Positions 25,541 through 34,911 of a stretch of 56,361 nt of DNA are shown here, one piece after another; position 1 is the first letter of the stretch; each line of letters opens with the position of its first letter. A program made the position numbers and the translations under genes. The DNA comes from Oscillospiraceae bacterium (GTDB lineage Bacteria; Bacillota; Clostridia; Oscillospirales; Oscillospiraceae), in assembly GCA_009779845.1 (NCBI GenBank), contig WRBE01000011.1, forward strand, positions 1-56,361, written 5' to 3'. Below the pieces are notes generated by a model. It had not been told where the DNA came from. It saw only the letters and a list, made by a program, of their open reading frames with translations, and did not search any database.

Positions 25541-26734
25541 ATGTGTAATATCACCCCCTACATCCAGAAACTAAACAGCCTCACCTTCCCCGACATGTAC
25601 TTGAGCGACTTCTTACTGACTTGGGAAAAAACCGACCAAGAGTTACAAGCGATTTTCACAGTGGCCGATGCCCTGCGGCATCTGCGGGAACATAATGCCG
25701 CCACGCAGGTGTTCCAAAGCGGTCTCGCCATCTCCAATTTCCGTGACAACTCCACCAGAACCCGCTTTTCTTACACTTCGGCGGCAAATATGCTGGGTCT
25801 CACAGTGGCAGACTTAGACGAGGGGAAAAGCCAAATCGCCCACGGTGAAACCGTGCGGGAAACCGCCAATATGGTTAGCTTTATGGCGGATGTCATTGGT
25901 ATTCGAGACGACATGTATATCGGCAAAGGCAACGCCTACATGCGGGAAGTGGCAAAGAGCGTGCAAGAGGGGTACGACGAGGGGGTGCTGGAACAGCGGC
26001 CTACTCTAGTCAACCTTCAATGCGACATCGACCACCCCACCCAGAGCATGGCGGACATGTTACACATCATCCACCATTTCGGCGGGTTAGAGAACCTAAA
26101 AGGCAAAAAACTAGCCATGACTTGGGCCTATTCCCCGTCTTACGGCAAGCCCTTGTCCGTTCCCCAAGGGGTGATTGGACTTATGACCCGGTTCGGTATG
26201 GAGGTCACGCTGGCTCATCCAGAGGGGTATGAGGTTATGAGCGAGGTGGAGCAAGTAGCGACAGCCAATGCGGCACAAAGCGGCGGCAAATTTACCAAAA
26301 CCAATTGTATGAAAGAAGCGTTTCAAAACGCCGACATTGTCTACCCAAAAAGCTGGGCTCCCTTTGCGGCCATGGAGCAACGCACCGACCTCTACGGCAA
26401 AGGCGACATGGCCGGGATTAACGCATTAGAGCAAGATCTGTTGGCACAAAACGCCCGGCACAAAGACTGGGAGTGTACGGAAGAAATGATGGCCCTCACC
26501 AAGGGGGGCGAGGCCCTTTACATGCACTGTCTGCCAGCGGATATCACTGGCGTGTCTTGTAAAGAGGGCGAGGTGGCCGCATCGGTGTTTGACCGCTATC
26601 GAGTACCGCTGTATCAAGAAGCAGGGTACAAGCCCTACATCATCGCCGCCATGATGCTCATGGCCCGGTGTGAAAACCCGCAACAGGTGCTAGAGCAGTT
26701 TGCAAGCAAAGGAATGCAACGCTGGATGAGATAG
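25541..26734 (+). CDS. ygeW: Knotted carbamoyltransferase YgeW family
   Basis: The 397-residue protein is a transcarbamylase of the YgeW type, related to ornithine and aspartate carbamoyltransferases. The carbamoyl-phosphate site shows FRDNSTRTRFSY. The 200-215 region has DHPTQSMADMLHI, and the C-terminal substrate loop is MHCLPADITGVS, in place of the usual HCLP segment of ornithine transcarbamylase. The length and LDEGKSQIAHGE match YgeW rather than ArgF (about 310-330). The natural substrate is undetermined; YgeW is associated with purine or allantoin-like catabolism. AAAAGGAG precedes the ATG. None of the usual partner genes (xanthine dehydrogenase-like, dihydropyrimidinase, carbamate kinase) is nearby. 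Confidence 0.9.
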   Translation: MCNITPYIQKLNSLTFPDMYLSDFLLTWEKTDQELQAIFTVADALRHLREHNAATQVFQSGLAISNFRDNSTRTRFSYTSAANMLGLTVADLDEGKSQIAHGETVRETANMVSFMADVIGIRDDMYIGKGNAYMREVAKSVQEGYDEGVLEQRPTLVNLQCDIDHPTQSMADMLHIIHHFGGLENLKGKKLAMTWAYSPSYGKPLSVPQGVIGLMTRFGMEVTLAHPEGYEVMSEVEQVATANAAQSGGKFTKTNCMKEAFQNADIVYPKSWAPFAAMEQRTDLYGKGDMAGINALEQDLLAQNARHKDWECTEEMMALTKGGEALYMHCLPADITGVSCKEGEVAASVFDRYRVPLYQEAGYKPYIIAAMMLMARCENPQQVLEQFASKGMQRWMR

Positions 26735-26836
26735 CGCCACTGCTTGCTGCGTCCGACTTTTTCCCCTTGCCGACATCTGTTTGATACATCTGTCTGTTTT
26801 CTCGCTTTCTTGCATTATGTTTAGAATATAACCAAA

Positions 26837-26873
26837 CCACCGCCGCATTCCAACAATCGGAACGCGGCGGTGG
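26837..26873 (+). terminator. GC-rich hairpin after ygeW
   Basis: CCACCGCCGC (26837-26846) pairs with GCGGCGGTGG (26864-26873), about 100 bases after the stop, followed by TTATTGTTT. The left half is nearly identical to a hairpin at 39801-39840, so the sequence is a recurring palindrome. The interval 26735-26956 holds nothing else of note. Confidence 0.65.
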
Positions 26874-26956
26874 TTATTGTTTCGGTCAAGGGCCGAGGCG
26901 GTCCAATGGCCCCGTAGGATGTAGTCGAATCAAAAAAGATTCAAATAAAAAAGCCC

Positions 26957-27610
26957 TTATCTCCCAATCCCCAATGCCGGGACAATTAGCTCTTCTGCTA
27001 ACGGCAGTCCTTCAATCCAATCACAGACCACATGCCAATCCGGCAGTTTGTGTCGGCGGCGTTGTTCATAGATGTTCCGCAGACAGCGGTAGTTGGTGGT
27101 CATCCCAGCCATGATCTCAAACCCCGCCGGAAGGCTCATGAGCAGTTCCAAATACGCCTCTTTCTTGCGCTCTGGCTGGGTGGTGCCATCGATGTCGTGA
27201 TATGCTTGTTGCATGGCCTCTGCGGCGGCGATGGCATCTTGGCTAGTATGGGGGCTGCAACATTCTCTAATCTTGAAAAACGCCACCCGGTGCATGGTAC
27301 TCATAGACGAGATAAAGGTCAAAAACCGATACCGCTCGGCCTCTACCCAGGCTTTGTTGGTGAGGGTCATATCAAAATTTACGATGATGCCGCTGAGAAA
27401 CTGGTCATGACCGCCACCTTTGGCGTTGGCTAGTTTACCGGCCCGTTTGATATGGATATTTTCTTTGTCCCCTGCCTCTAGGGCGGTGCCTATCTCTGCC
27501 ACCTCTTGCAAAAACTCTTCCTCGGTGGGTGCCGCTTTGCGGAGGGGATAGCCACTACGGAAGATGGACTCCGCCAGTCCGTAAATTTGTACGTGTTCAA
27601 TTTTAGCCAT
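26957..27610 (-). CDS. Uncharacterised protein with weak ThyX-like pattern
   Basis: The 217-residue protein has no signal or membrane segment. Its centre, GGGHDQFLSGIIVNFDMTLTNKAWVEAERYRF, and C-terminal part TTNYRCLRNIYEQRRRHKLPDWHVVCDWIEGLP follow the order of core segments in flavin-dependent thymidylate synthase. In ThyX a His-rich strand precedes an Arg-rich helix and an 'R-x-L-R-x-x-x-x-x-R' helix. The ThyX signature RHRxxSxNxxSxRY is absent, so it is not an obvious ThyX. I treat it as a distant relative or unrelated. It overlaps the LtaS-like gene by 8 bases and has AAAGGAG upstream, so it belongs to the envelope operon. Confidence 0.7.
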   Translation of the reverse strand: MAKIEHVQIYGLAESIFRSGYPLRKAAPTEEEFLQEVAEIGTALEAGDKENIHIKRAGKLANAKGGGHDQFLSGIIVNFDMTLTNKAWVEAERYRFLTFISSMSTMHRVAFFKIRECCSPHTSQDAIAAAEAMQQAYHDIDGTTQPERKKEAYLELLMSLPAGFEIMAGMTTNYRCLRNIYEQRRRHKLPDWHVVCDWIEGLPLAEELIVPALGIGR

Positions 27611-29672
27611 TGTATGTGCTCCTTTCTAAGACAATTCTAAAATAATCATGGGCCACGATGCGGGCCGAGTGAGTTTCTAGCACGGTGAGCCATCCTGTCA
27701 TCTGCTGGGCGTGATTATATGGCACTGTATCCGGGTCTATGTGGGGGTGGGGCGTGAAGCTGCCCGCATGGGAATTAAACCGCCCATACTGGGACACCCA
27801 ACTGCGGCTGGCAAAGCGGACAAAGGGGCCCGTCCCGGACAAAATATCCGTGCCGATAACCAGCCGTGAGTCAAAGGGCAACCCAAACAGGTTGGCTACG
27901 GTGGGCATGACGTCATAAAACGAGCTGTAGGTCTCAATCACCATTTGCTCTTCCATGGCGTAATTCCAGATGAGCAGCGGACTATGGTGGACATCAATCA
28001 GCGGGTCTCGTATCGGCACCCCGCCCAACTCTTCCATCTCGGCATGACTAAGCCCATAGGGGTAGTGGTCGCCGGAGAGGACAAGCACCGTGTCCGCTAA
28101 CCGCCCTGCTTCGTCTAAGCGCTGGATTAAATACTCAATGGCCAAGTCCAACTCAATCTGTGTCGCCAAAAAGGCACGGGGCCCGGTGGAATAGGGCAGG
28201 TCGGCTACGGTCTCTTGGTGCCGCGCCGCCATGGCATTGCCGAAAAAATTATACTCTAAATGGCCACTGACGGTGATGTAATAGACGTGAAATTGTTCCG
28301 CATTGATAAAATAGTCCACCGTGGCCTGCATCATATCCAAATCCGAGGCGGGCCAGTGACGGGGAATGTCCAGCCCATTGCCGATGGCGATAAATTCATA
28401 GCCCAAATTCGGGTGGGTATGGTGTCGGCTATTGAAGGTGTGGTTATGGTTGTGAAACGCCCAAGTTTCGTACCCTTTGGCACGGAATTGGTTGCCAAAG
28501 GCAAAGGGCATGTAGTTATGCGCCGTCTGTGGGAAGGCGTTTCGATTCCCCGGAATCATGCCCAGCATGGTTCCAAACTCGCCGCCAGCGGTAGAAAAAC
28601 CCGTATCCGGGGTGTAGAAGTTGGAGAAATACATCCCCTCATTGCGAAGCCGATACAACGTCGGCGTAATCTCTGGGTGAATGGCAAGGCCGTGAAACGC
28701 CTCTCCCACGATCCAGATGAGATTCTTGCCCTCAAACATGCCGGTGAACTCGGTTCTGGGCGTGGCAGGGCGGTGCATGAAAAATTCGTGCATCTCTCGA
28801 ATCTCCTGCCGGGTTTCTTCTGCCAACAGGGCCTCGAAGTCGATGTCTAAGATGTTGTAGCCGAAGTCGATGATCTCTTCTTCCTTCGGCTCATATTCGT
28901 CCTCAGGGACAATCGGCCTCGGCGTGGGGGGCGGCGGGGTTGGCTGTTCGATGGCCACCATGACCTCTGCCAAATCCGGCTCTGGTTGTCCGAGTACCAT
29001 GTACTGGGCATCGAGGCGCATCCCTGTGACCATACCGAAATTCTGGGTAGCTAAATTCAAAGTAAAATGCTCTCGATAGATAGAGCGGAGCGGCAGATAT
29101 CCGCCTTGGTTGCCCATGATTGCCCCCACCGTAACTGCGTGTAGCATCACCGCCACAGCCGCTGCGGATAACAGCCCCTTTGTGCAAACAATGGGGCGGT
29201 GCTTCCAAAGATGCAAGGCTTGGAATAGGGCCAAGGGTAACAGCAATAACAGCACCGGCAAAATCGCCGTACCAATAACCCGTATGGTCTCTAAAAAGAA
29301 GTCGTCAATCGCCGCACCAGCAATCGCCATCGTGTCCAGTTCTGCATAGCCCCGAAAAATCGTATAGAACACAGTCTGCACAATGAAAAGCAGGGTAAAC
29401 AGCGACAACAACGCCCAGTGAACCACCCGCCGTGCCCGCTCTGGGAACAGACTGGCTAGTACATTACAGAAAGACCCCGCCGCCGCAGAAAATAGGGCAA
29501 TATACAAAAGACCCATGCCCCAAAACGGCCGATTGCTCCAAAGGCGAAGAACCAGCTCCATATATAAAATCGCTCCAGGGAAGAAGGCAATCCGCTTACC
29601 CGCTTCCTTTGCGTCCGGACTCAATCGAAAGCGGGTACAGAACTGTTTTAAATTGTCGATTCGCTTTTCCAT
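27603..29672 (-). CDS. LtaS-like sulfatase-family membrane protein
   Basis: The 689-residue protein has five or so N-terminal membrane segments (about residues 25-190). A 60-residue linker follows, with a Pro-rich EQPTPPPPTPRPIVP stretch. The extracellular alkaline-phosphatase/sulfatase domain runs from about 310 to 650. Landmarks are NLIWIVGEAFHGLAIHPEITPTLYRL, the FSTAGGEFGTMLGMIPGN segment carrying the likely nucleophile Thr, and VLVLSGDHYPYGLS with metal ligands. This is the layout of lipoteichoic acid synthase, which polymerises glycerol phosphate from phosphatidylglycerol. LtaS-like primases and other phosphoglycerol transferases share it. It follows the PBP gene by 36 bases in one operon. 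Confidence 0.88.
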   Translation of the reverse strand: MEKRIDNLKQFCTRFRLSPDAKEAGKRIAFFPGAILYMELVLRLWSNRPFWGMGLLYIALFSAAAGSFCNVLASLFPERARRVVHWALLSLFTLLFIVQTVFYTIFRGYAELDTMAIAGAAIDDFFLETIRVIGTAILPVLLLLLPLALFQALHLWKHRPIVCTKGLLSAAAVAVMLHAVTVGAIMGNQGGYLPLRSIYREHFTLNLATQNFGMVTGMRLDAQYMVLGQPEPDLAEVMVAIEQPTPPPPTPRPIVPEDEYEPKEEEIIDFGYNILDIDFEALLAEETRQEIREMHEFFMHRPATPRTEFTGMFEGKNLIWIVGEAFHGLAIHPEITPTLYRLRNEGMYFSNFYTPDTGFSTAGGEFGTMLGMIPGNRNAFPQTAHNYMPFAFGNQFRAKGYETWAFHNHNHTFNSRHHTHPNLGYEFIAIGNGLDIPRHWPASDLDMMQATVDYFINAEQFHVYYITVSGHLEYNFFGNAMAARHQETVADLPYSTGPRAFLATQIELDLAIEYLIQRLDEAGRLADTVLVLSGDHYPYGLSHAEMEELGGVPIRDPLIDVHHSPLLIWNYAMEEQMVIETYSSFYDVMPTVANLFGLPFDSRLVIGTDILSGTGPFVRFASRSWVSQYGRFNSHAGSFTPHPHIDPDTVPYNHAQQMTGWLTVLETHSARIVAHDYFRIVLERSTYNG

Positions 29673-29708
29673 AGGTTCCTCGTTCTAAAACATTTGCTAT
29701 CTATATCT

Positions 29709-31064
29709 CTATCTAACCGCCGCTTGGAGCACGGTATTCGCCACACTGCCTGCCGCCGCCAGTCCGCCGCCGCCGTGTTCCACCAGCACCACGAAAGCCA
29801 AGGGGTTGCGGGGGTCATCCAAGAACCCGGCAAACCACGCATGGGGTGTGCGCCCCTGGCCCACCTCGGCGGTACCGGTTTTTCCCGCTACGAGCAAGGT
29901 GCCAAATGCCCCGCCGTAATAGCCGATGGCAGTTTCACGGAGCAGGTTGGATAGCGTGTTGGCGACACCTGTTGGTAATATCCGCTCCCCCTCTACCGGG
30001 TCTTGCCCGAAAAGTGTGGGAAGCCCCCGGTCAATGCCAGCAATCAACCTTGGCTCTATCGGCACCCCGCCCCGGGCGATGGCACCTAACAAACGGGTCA
30101 TACTAAGAGGGTTCACCAGATTTTCCCCCTGCCCCGCCCCGGACCAAGCCAAGGCCGCCGACCCGTCTGCGCCCGCCACAAAGTTACCGGCACCAGAAGG
30201 TAAGCCGTCTACATCAATGGAGTCTAACAGCCCGAACTGCTCCGTATACCGGCGCAGTAGCGGCCCGCCTAAGTCTAAGGCCAACTGGGCGAAATAAGGG
30301 TTACAAGAATGCCCCATAGCTTGCAGCAAATTGATTCTGCCGTGGTTGCCTGTACAAGTGACCCGGTGCCCGGCAACCGTGACATAGCCCGTGCAGAGAT
30401 ACTCTCGATTCCAAGCGTCCGGGAAGGTGTCTAAGGCCGCCCCAGCGGTGACAATTTTGAAAATGGATCCCGGCACAAAGGCTGACGAGAGTACCCGGTT
30501 GATAAACACCCCGTCAAACGCCGGGTCGCCGGGAGTGATTTGCGGCGGGTTCTGCGGGTCAAAAGTAGGGGCCGAAACCGAGGCCAATATCTCCCCCGTC
30601 TCATAATTCATCACCACCACCGCCCCATGCCGACCGTTTAAGGCCCCATAAGCCACGGTGTTTAAGTCTGCGTCAATGGTAAGCCGGATGGTGTTCCCCT
30701 CGCCGCCTAAAGAGTATACACCAGTGAAAAAATTATAGCCAATCAGCGTCCCGGCGTAAGCGTTTAATATCCCGGTGCCAATGTTGCCCGCCCTGTCCCC
30801 CATGATATGGAGGGTTGCACGGCGGATGGTCACATCATCGTTGTACCGCATCCTGCGCTCCACAGGATGGGCCAAGGGTACATCGTTTCTGTCCAAGACC
30901 GCACCCACAGACAGTTGCCCATCTCGGAAAATATTCGTATTGGTGGGAAATGTGGCCCACGCCTCCCCGTCTGACGCCAGTCGGAACAAAAATATGGTAG
31001 AAAGCACCACAATGGCCAAGATTAGGGCCAAGATGGAATATGTACGACGATTTACTTTTTTCAT
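29709..31064 (-). CDS. Class B penicillin-binding protein (transpeptidase)
   Basis: The 451-residue protein has one N-terminal membrane anchor (residues about 10-28) and a periplasm-facing transpeptidase domain that cross-links peptidoglycan. Active-site motifs: SxxK at Ser200-Lys203 (PGSIFK), SCN at 253-255 and KTG at 395-397 (AGKTGTAE). The non-catalytic N-domain is short (about 100 residues), as in the PbpA type that pairs with RodA/FtsW. The ATG at 31064 overlaps the FtsW-like stop (ATGA). The SEDS-PBP pairing defines a peptidoglycan synthase; whether it serves division, elongation or sporulation is not visible. Confidence 0.94.
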   Translation of the reverse strand: MKKVNRRTYSILALILAIVVLSTIFLFRLASDGEAWATFPTNTNIFRDGQLSVGAVLDRNDVPLAHPVERRMRYNDDVTIRRATLHIMGDRAGNIGTGILNAYAGTLIGYNFFTGVYSLGGEGNTIRLTIDADLNTVAYGALNGRHGAVVVMNYETGEILASVSAPTFDPQNPPQITPGDPAFDGVFINRVLSSAFVPGSIFKIVTAGAALDTFPDAWNREYLCTGYVTVAGHRVTCTGNHGRINLLQAMGHSCNPYFAQLALDLGGPLLRRYTEQFGLLDSIDVDGLPSGAGNFVAGADGSAALAWSGAGQGENLVNPLSMTRLLGAIARGGVPIEPRLIAGIDRGLPTLFGQDPVEGERILPTGVANTLSNLLRETAIGYYGGAFGTLLVAGKTGTAEVGQGRTPHAWFAGFLDDPRNPLAFVVLVEHGGGGLAAAGSVANTVLQAAVR

Positions 31065-33043
31065 CTCGTCCCATCCTCCCATTCATCGTCTAAGTATCGT
31101 AAATCCGGCCCATCGTCCCAGTATTCCACGGGGGCATGTTGCGGCCCTGCGTCAAAATAGGATGGGGCTAGGCCACCTTCTAAGGGCTCTGGGTGTTCTT
31201 CGTGCTCCATTTCATAGCCGTGGTCGTATTCATCATAGTCCGCTTCTTCATCATAATATTCCGACTCTTCCTCGTCCCAGTCCATGGACTTGGCCTCTCG
31301 GATATCCCGGCGGTTTAGCTTCACGGCGAGACTTGCGTTCTGCCGATTATCGGCGGCCTTGATAAACGCCAGCATCCCCCAGCTGGCCAGCATACTCGAC
31401 CCGCCACGGGATAGAAACGGAAACGTCAGTCCAGTAAAGGGGATCACGTCTAACGACCCGAACACATTTAATACCACTTGGGTCAAAAACATGGTCACCG
31501 TGGCCCCGGCGGCAATGACATAGAAACTGCTCCGCGCTGTCCCGGAAGTGCGGATGGCAAACACCGCCAGCGTCACAATGGCGGCAACGCAGATAAAGGC
31601 CAGAATCAGCCCCAGCTCTTCCGCTACGATGCCGAATACCATGTCGGCATCTGCGGCAAATACCCGGTGCAGCACACCCTCTCCAGCCCCCAGCCCGAAC
31701 AGTCCGCCGGAGGCAGTAGACGACATGGTGCGCACCTGTTGCATCCCCACACCATAGGCATCTGACCAAGCGTTGCCCCACGTCGCAAACCGCTGGGCCA
31801 CATGGGGCCGTATCTGAAGCACCATAAACGCCGCAAACCCAAGAGATGACAGGCTTAATGCAATGGTCGCCACGTCCCCGGAGCGCAAATACGCAATCAC
31901 CAAGAACGCCGCGAAGAACACAGCGGCAGAACCAAAGTCGTTCATCAGGGCCAAAATACCCACACACATCCCGGAATAGGCGATGAACAAAATCAGGTTT
32001 TTCCGGGCAAACAATCGATCTAAGGACGCGGCCCCAGCGAAAATGAATGCAATTTTCACGAGCTCAGACGGCTGGATAGTGAAGGTTCCGATTCTAATCC
32101 ATCGGTAAGCACCGTTGATTTCTTCAGCAAAAAAATACCCTAGTGCCAAAAACAACACACCGCCGATAGCAATGGGATACCGCCACCGTTTGGCCCAGCG
32201 GAGATCCCGCAGGATAATACAAGTGACCACAAAAAGAACCAGCCCCAAGAAAATAAATGCCGCCGTCTGTAACATCTCGTCCGGCGCTGATGTTGCAATG
32301 ACACTCATGGCCACACTACAGATTAAAAACGCCAATGCCTCCACCTCAAACCCGGTGCGGCCCAAACTGCGGACAAAGAAGAAATAGCCCCACATCATCC
32401 CCGTCAATGCAATAAAGCCCAGCGGGATTTGAATATTAAAGTCGCCCAAGCTGGAAATTGTAAGCTGCACTGCCAACAATATCTGAAACACGGTCAAAAA
32501 CAAAAACGTACCCGATGGGGTCAGCCATCGCCCTGGCTTGGTGCGGGACATGCTCTGTGCGCCCAACTCCGCCGGGTGCAAATCTAACAGTGCCACCTCA
32601 ACCCCGCCGAGGCTTAACACGTCTCCTTTTTCCACAGGTGCACTACCCTCTACCCGTCGTCCATTGATGGTGACCCCGGCCTTGGAACCCAAGTCAATGG
32701 CCGACCACCGGGCCTTATCGTCCCGGATTAAGGCCGCATGGTTGCGGCTGAGTGTGGGATAGTTGAGCACCACATCGGCATTTTGCGCTCGACCAATGAT
32801 GTTTTCCCAGTGATACAACGCCACTCGGGTGGCGTTGGGCAAGCTTAAATAGCCCCAAATCTCCGGCTCGTACGTCTCCCGCAAGAGACTACGCACACAC
32901 CGCACCAGCACAATCAGCGCCAGAGCCGGTAAAAAAAAGCGGGACAGGAATGTAAAATAAGGAAAAAAACCGCCCATTGCGCCAGCGGCGTCAGCCCCCT
33001 GTCCTCCAAGAGATTGGAGGAGATTTCCAAGGTCTTGATCCAT
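31061..33043 (-). CDS. FHA domain fused to FtsW/RodA/SpoVE SEDS glycosyltransferase
   Basis: The 660-residue protein starts with one membrane segment (about 30-48) and a forkhead-associated (FHA) phosphothreonine-binding domain at about 75-150. FHA hallmarks are IIGRAQNADVVLNYPTLSRNHAALIRDD and GVTINGRRV. A SEDS polymerase with ten or so membrane segments follows (about 175-590). It shows ILRDLRWAKRWRYPIA, RWIRIGTFTIQPSELVKIAFI (the conserved Q-P-S-E-x-x-K), LMNDFGSAAVFF and FPFLSRGGSSML. SEDS proteins polymerise lipid II glycan. The C-terminal 60 residues are Asp/Glu/Tyr-rich. The FHA part suggests control by a Ser/Thr kinase of the PASTA type, not seen in the window. A sigma-A promoter lies just upstream. 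Confidence 0.92.
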   Translation of the reverse strand: MDQDLGNLLQSLGGQGADAAGAMGGFFPYFTFLSRFFLPALALIVLVRCVRSLLRETYEPEIWGYLSLPNATRVALYHWENIIGRAQNADVVLNYPTLSRNHAALIRDDKARWSAIDLGSKAGVTINGRRVEGSAPVEKGDVLSLGGVEVALLDLHPAELGAQSMSRTKPGRWLTPSGTFLFLTVFQILLAVQLTISSLGDFNIQIPLGFIALTGMMWGYFFFVRSLGRTGFEVEALAFLICSVAMSVIATSAPDEMLQTAAFIFLGLVLFVVTCIILRDLRWAKRWRYPIAIGGVLFLALGYFFAEEINGAYRWIRIGTFTIQPSELVKIAFIFAGAASLDRLFARKNLILFIAYSGMCVGILALMNDFGSAAVFFAAFLVIAYLRSGDVATIALSLSSLGFAAFMVLQIRPHVAQRFATWGNAWSDAYGVGMQQVRTMSSTASGGLFGLGAGEGVLHRVFAADADMVFGIVAEELGLILAFICVAAIVTLAVFAIRTSGTARSSFYVIAAGATVTMFLTQVVLNVFGSLDVIPFTGLTFPFLSRGGSSMLASWGMLAFIKAADNRQNASLAVKLNRRDIREAKSMDWDEEESEYYDEEADYDEYDHGYEMEHEEHPEPLEGGLAPSYFDAGPQHAPVEYWDDGPDLRYLDDEWEDGTR

Positions 33044-33080
33044 CGTATGTCCTCCCTGTTATGGGGATGGTGTTTGTTAT

Positions 33081-33109
33081 AGTATATCATGATTTCGTTT
33101 CCAACGCAA
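33081..33109 (-). promoter_or_regulatory. Sigma-A promoter of the FHA-ftsW operon
   Basis: Reading leftward: TTGCGT (33104-33109), a 17-base spacer and TATACT (33081-33086), about 40 bases before the start codon. Apart from this promoter and the terminator at 33224-33262, nothing else was seen in 33044-33347. Confidence 0.65.
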
Positions 33110-33223
33110 AGGGGCGGGTGATTATGGTTTAAAGGTGTCACAATTAAACTCTTCACACTTCCGGGGAAGCAATCTCCAAGCTTGGTGACCAATATAAGCG
33201 TCAAATAGAATGACGACAAAAAC

Positions 33224-33262
33224 AAACCAGCCGATTGCTCTTTCGAGCAGCCAAGCTGGTTT
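33224..33262 (-). terminator. Intrinsic terminator after the M23 peptidase gene
   Basis: AAACCAGC (33224-33231) pairs with GCTGGTTT (33255-33262), with an inner GCTC..GAGC stem. Reading leftward it is followed by GTTTTTG. It lies 86 bases after the peptidase stop. Confidence 0.8.
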
Positions 33263-33347
33263 GGATGTATTTGTTATCTTTGGCTATCAATTATTTTACT
33301 GCATAACCCGAACCCACATCCAATATTTGGAAGCGGGCTTGTGGGAG

Positions 33348-34583
33348 CTAAGGCAAAAACGGCAAGGGATCCACCGGAACGCCATCAATGCGAATTTCAA
33401 AATGGAGATGAACCCCAGAGGCAGTGCCCGTCATGCCCATGCCGCCGAGGAATTGGCCCCGATAGACCCGCTCCCCGACAGAGACCGCCATGCTGCTCAG
33501 GTGGGCGTAGTAGGTCACATGGCCGTTGTCGTGGCGGATTTTAATCAGGTTTCCGAACCCGCCGGATGCGCCCACGAAGAAAACTTCTCCGCCGTCTGCG
33601 GCGATAATCGGCGTACCATGGGGGGCGGCGATATCAATGCCTTGATGGTTTGACGACCCGATAACCACCCGCCGGGGGCCGAACAGAGAGGTCACCGTAC
33701 CCGCGGCAGGCCAGATGTATTCTCCGAAAGATGCGGTGCGGGGCCGCTCTAACGTACCGACCACATGAATTTCTGACAGGGCCTCTGTCACCACTTTGGT
33801 CTGTAAGATTTGATGCTGAACCTCTTGACCGTCTATGTAGGTGACACGGGCTAGGATTTCCGTTTCGCCATCCATGCCTGTTTGTATCAGCTCGTGCTCG
33901 TCTTCAAACCGCTCATTGTCATAGATAATCGTAACGAGGAAGGGTACGGGTTCTCGGTAGGTGTGGTGCTCTACGGTCTCCACAGGCAGGGTTTCAATAA
34001 AGGCATCAAAGTCGTCTACAATCATCTCGTCGCCAGAGTCTACCAGTTCCAGCTCCGCTCCGAAGTCCATGTCAGGCAGGAACTCTGCCGAAAGGGCGCC
34101 ATCGTCGATGAGTGCGTCTAAGTGATCGTCTTTGACCGTTTGAAAATACGCAATGGAGGGAACGTAGGCAGCCACCTCTCCATCGATTTTGACCGCATAG
34201 TGCATGTCAACGCCGTCAATGTGAGAAAAAATGTTGTGCTCTACCGGCTGGATGTCTAAGTCTGCTGCGACTGTGGTGCTGGCCAAGCGCAAGGTATAGG
34301 TCACCCGCTCTGCTACCTGATACTCGCGGCCGAGAACCGTTTCTACAGATTCAGAAGTCGTGTCGATGAGGGTTTCTAACACATCCGTGTCCGCCACGGC
34401 ACCCACCACTTCACCATCTACTTTCACATCTATGATGAAGGTGTATCGGCCAAAAAACAGGGTGGCGAAGCTAAGTAGTAAGGTAAGTAGTGTAGCCGCA
34501 GGGAGCAGGGTTTTTCGCTCATGCTTTTGTTTTCCCAGCTCTAAGATGGGTGGTGCCAATTGTGTGACCTTTGGTGTATCCAT
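33348..34583 (-). CDS. M23 family metallopeptidase with G5 domain
   Basis: The 411-residue protein has one membrane anchor (about 28-48), so it is predicted to face outside. A region of about 150 residues with repeats of charged strands follows. A G5-like domain lies at about 205-275 (VETVEHHTYREPVPFLVTIIYDNERFED..VTYIDGQEV). The C-terminal LytM/M23 zinc endopeptidase domain (about 300-405) has the metal ligands in NHQGIDIAAPHGTPI and GVHLHFEI. These enzymes cut peptidoglycan cross-bridges; G5 domains bind cell-wall sugars. It resembles spore-cortex or cell-separation enzymes of Clostridia. It has its own terminator and is monocistronic. Confidence 0.92.
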   Translation of the reverse strand: MDTPKVTQLAPPILELGKQKHERKTLLPAATLLTLLLSFATLFFGRYTFIIDVKVDGEVVGAVADTDVLETLIDTTSESVETVLGREYQVAERVTYTLRLASTTVAADLDIQPVEHNIFSHIDGVDMHYAVKIDGEVAAYVPSIAYFQTVKDDHLDALIDDGALSAEFLPDMDFGAELELVDSGDEMIVDDFDAFIETLPVETVEHHTYREPVPFLVTIIYDNERFEDEHELIQTGMDGETEILARVTYIDGQEVQHQILQTKVVTEALSEIHVVGTLERPRTASFGEYIWPAAGTVTSLFGPRRVVIGSSNHQGIDIAAPHGTPIIAADGGEVFFVGASGGFGNLIKIRHDNGHVTYYAHLSSMAVSVGERVYRGQFLGGMGMTGTASGVHLHFEIRIDGVPVDPLPFLP

Positions 34584-34911
34584 AGGGAGAATCTCCTTTC
34601 AGGCGGTTACAGAATGGGACACAAAAGAAACAAATTGGTTACAACGCGGTACACAATACTATGGAAACTTGTGTCTGTCAAGTCATACGTCAAAAGTAGA
34701 AGTTTTATGCCAAAAGGTTGAACACTCCGACAGCGGGAATCCCACGGTTTCCCTATTTTCTAGGGAATATCTTTCCCCCCTTATAGGGGGCGGCGTCCTA
34801 GCTTTTGACCTTCCTTTTGCCGCTATATTATCTTGATGAAAATTCAGTAACACCAGATTACTTCGGCATTCTTGCACAAAAAAATTTGTCAAATTTTATA
34901 TGAATGGTGCA

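Noticed and set aside
28260-28850. A 196-codon + strand frame opposite the LtaS-like gene
   Set aside because: It lies wholly antisense to a well-supported sulfatase domain and has no binding site or recognisable motif.
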